A stretch of DNA of 64,000 nucleotides, taken from Marinobacter goseongensis (GTDB taxonomy: Bacteria > Pseudomonadota > Gammaproteobacteria > Pseudomonadales > Oleiphilaceae). Positions within the stretch are counted from its first letter, which is position 1. Every line of letters begins with the position of its first letter. The notes beneath the pieces are model-generated. The model was not told the DNA's origin and did no database searches. It worked only from the letters and a program-made list of their open reading frames with translations. Below, one piece after another: positions 62,936 to 64,000 of this stretch. Location of the stretch: positions 186,001-250,000 of the forward strand of contig NZ_JAKZAI010000004.1 of assembly GCF_023156235.1 (NCBI RefSeq), read 5' to 3'. A program made the position numbers and the translations under genes.

Positions 62936-62972
62936 GTAGGTCGGGTCAGCGCAGCGTAACCCGACAGTCTAC
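62936..62972. repeat. REP-like palindrome with GTAG head
   Basis: GTAG, then GTCGGGT (62940-62946) and ACCCGAC (62959-62965), and CTAC (62969-62972). The GTAG head followed by a short hairpin is the signature of REP sequences mobilised by RAYT transposases. It lies between mate and tpx. It is unrelated in sequence to the long palindromic elements. Confidence 0.6.
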
Positions 62973-62987
62973 AGGATCAGGCCAATA

Positions 62988-63485
62988 TCAGAGTGCCTTC
63001 AGCGCCGCGTCGTAGTCCGGCTCGTGCTTGATGTCGTCAACCAATTCGCTGTGCAGAACCTTGTCGCTCTCATCCAGGACGATCACCGCCCGTGCGCACA
63101 GTCCGGCCAGTGGTCCGCTCTGGATGGCCACGCCGTAGTCCTGCTGGAAACTGTAGTTGCGGAAGCTGGACAGCGGAATCACCTCTTTCAGGCCTTCGGC
63201 ACCGCAGAAGCGACCCGCGGCAAATGGCAGGTCCGCAGAGACAACCAGAACCACGGTGTTGTCGAGGCTACTGGCCTGTTCATTGAATTTGCGGGTGGAG
63301 GCGGCGCACACACCGGTATCGATGCTGGGGATGATGTTCAGGATTTTGCGCTTGCCGGCGTAGGCGTCGAGTTTGACGTCTTCCAGGCTGGTGTTGGTCA
63401 GGGTCAGTGCGGGGGCGTTGTCGCCGACCTTGGGGAAGGTGCCGCTGACTTCGATGGGATTGCCGTCAAGGTTAACGTTGCTCAT
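62988..63485 (-). CDS. tpx: Thiol peroxidase Tpx
   Basis: A 165-residue atypical 2-Cys peroxiredoxin, close to the E. coli length. Peroxidatic Cys60 is in [11 protein letters not shown] and resolving Cys94 in GRFCGAEGL. It reduces lipid and alkyl hydroperoxides using thioredoxin. AGGAG precedes the ATG. With ahpCF it is the second peroxidase system in the window; no OxyR-like operator was seen here. Confidence 0.95.
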   Translation of the reverse strand: MSNVNLDGNPIEVSGTFPKVGDNAPALTLTNTSLEDVKLDAYAGKRKILNIIPSIDTGVCAASTRKFNEQASSLDNTVVLVVSADLPFAAGRFCGAEGLKEVIPLSSFRNYSFQQDYGVAIQSGPLAGLCARAVIVLDESDKVLHSELVDDIKHEPDYDAALKAL

Positions 63486-63584
63486 GGAATGCTCCTGTTG
63501 TCTGGTTTGTTCTGACTAGCCTACTCTGTTTAGCGCAGAATGGATTGTTTTGCACCTCAAGTTCGGGAGAGGTCGGCCAGGGTA

Positions 63585-63620
63585 GCACTTCCCAAAACAC
63601 GCTCAAGCCCATCCCTCTGG
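63585..63620. repeat. Possible half copy of the palindromic element family
   Basis: CACTTCCCAAAACACGCTCAA carries CAAAACACGCTC (63593-63604), identical to 40076-40087, and resembles the inner arm end CTTCCGAAAATGCTC of the long elements. The preceding GGGTAG also occurs in copy B's arm. No second arm follows, so this would be half of an element located just after the stop of the MFS gene. Confidence 0.4.
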
Positions 63621-64000
63621 CTAACGCGTTGAAACCGACTCGGGCTCGAAGCCCACTGCCGGATGGCGTTGAACGAGCAGCAGGTAACTGGCCAATGCAG
63701 CGGCCGCACAGGCTGCGATAACGGTCGCCATGACCAGTGAGGTGCCGTTGTGCAGGTGGCCGACGAGTACCCCGGCCACGGCGGCGATGGCCATCTGGGT
63801 AAAGCCGAACAGGGCGGAGGCGGAACCGGCCATGTGGGGGAAGTTGGCCATGGCACCGGCCATGGTCTGGGGCAGCACCATGCCTACGCCGATCATGAAC
63901 AGGGTCTGCGGCAGGATCACGGCCCAAACGCTGTAGACCTCAGCCAGCGCGAGGCCGGCCATGACAGCGCCCCCGGCAACGGCAATGGTCAGGCCGCGCA
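63621..64000 (-). CDS. Bcr/CflA-like MFS drug transporter, C-terminal part (start outside window)
   Basis: About 126 residues are visible, with the frame open to the window edge. They hold four hydrophobic helices: TIAVAGGAVMAGLALAEVY, ILPQTLFMIGVGMVLPQTMA, FGFTQMAIAAVAGVLVG and a last helix of Ala and Leu, then a short tail ending EPESVSTR. The motif GMVLPQTMAGAMANFPHMAG is typical of Bcr/CflA multidrug efflux proteins. The start is beyond the right edge. Confidence 0.8.
   Translation of the reverse strand, partial: RGLTIAVAGGAVMAGLALAEVYSVWAVILPQTLFMIGVGMVLPQTMAGAMANFPHMAGSASALFGFTQMAIAAVAGVLVGHLHNGTSLVMATVIAACAAAALASYLLLVQRHPAVGFEPESVSTR

Noticed and set aside
1..64000. CRISPR arrays, tRNA or rRNA genes, phage or integrase genes
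   Set aside because: No regularly spaced repeats, no rRNA-like stretches, no tRNA-like intergenic folds that I could recognise, and no transposase or integrase reading frame.

Overview
The window is a GC-rich bacterial chromosome segment that looks like a marine, lipid- and hydrocarbon-degrading gammaproteobacterium of the Marinobacter type. This is an inference from gene content: an AlmA-like long-chain alkane monooxygenase, two further Baeyer-Villiger-type flavoproteins, a large FadE, a beta-oxidation cluster, DUF3581, OmpW and TorF-type porins, and PntAB. There are no rRNA or tRNA genes, no CRISPR array, no phage and no intact transposase. Both window edges cut MFS transporter genes.

Layout. 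1-12000: a MASE1-LOV-GGDEF diguanylate cyclase bracketed by an intact GNAT gene and a 92-bp remnant of the same GNAT sequence, a ZIP transporter, YghU, a flavin monooxygenase, a PF10118 protein, a class II HDAC-like deacetylase, a PQQ-dehydrogenase-like lipoprotein with two haem motifs, and a PRC-barrel protein. 12000-15700: an AhpC/AhpF peroxide defence pair split by DUF3581, each preceded by a good OxyR-type operator. 15700-25700: a periplasmic binding protein, a transglutaminase-like protein, almA behind a strongly folded intergenic region, an LpxL-like acyltransferase, a heavily decayed LuxR/alpha-beta hydrolase pseudogene, a glutamate-receptor-like channel next to MltF, and an unknown multi-spanning membrane protein. 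25700-34100: RhlE, a TorF porin with a textbook sigma-54 promoter, OmpW, an HxlR/old-yellow-enzyme pair with tandem operators, and pntAB.

34100-45100 is the metabolic core. A FabR-like TetR and a monooxygenase diverge from a region with two matching palindromic operators. A minus-strand fatty-acid degradation set follows (multifunctional FadB/J-like protein, thiolase, two acyl-CoA dehydrogenases, SDR), controlled, by inference, by a second TetR whose intergenic region carries two ATACAC-type palindromes. 45100-64000: alpha/beta hydrolase, GlxA-type regulator, MarC, ChaC, two EamA exporters, LysR, FadE, AEC transporter, a MalY/PatB-type lyase, an orphan PEP-CTERM protein, an M14-type deacylase, a 52-residue YqaE/PMP3 protein, a Nudix-MBL fusion, a thioesterase, MATE, Tpx and a partial MFS.

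The most unusual feature is a pair of long palindromic elements (34829-34944 and 49443-49552). Their 54-bp centres are nearly the same, but their outer arms differ between copies while staying complementary within each copy. Both sit 32-35 bases before a minus-strand start codon. Two shorter sequences (about 40063 and 63585) may be degraded relatives, and a separate REP-like palindrome with a GTAG head lies at 62936.
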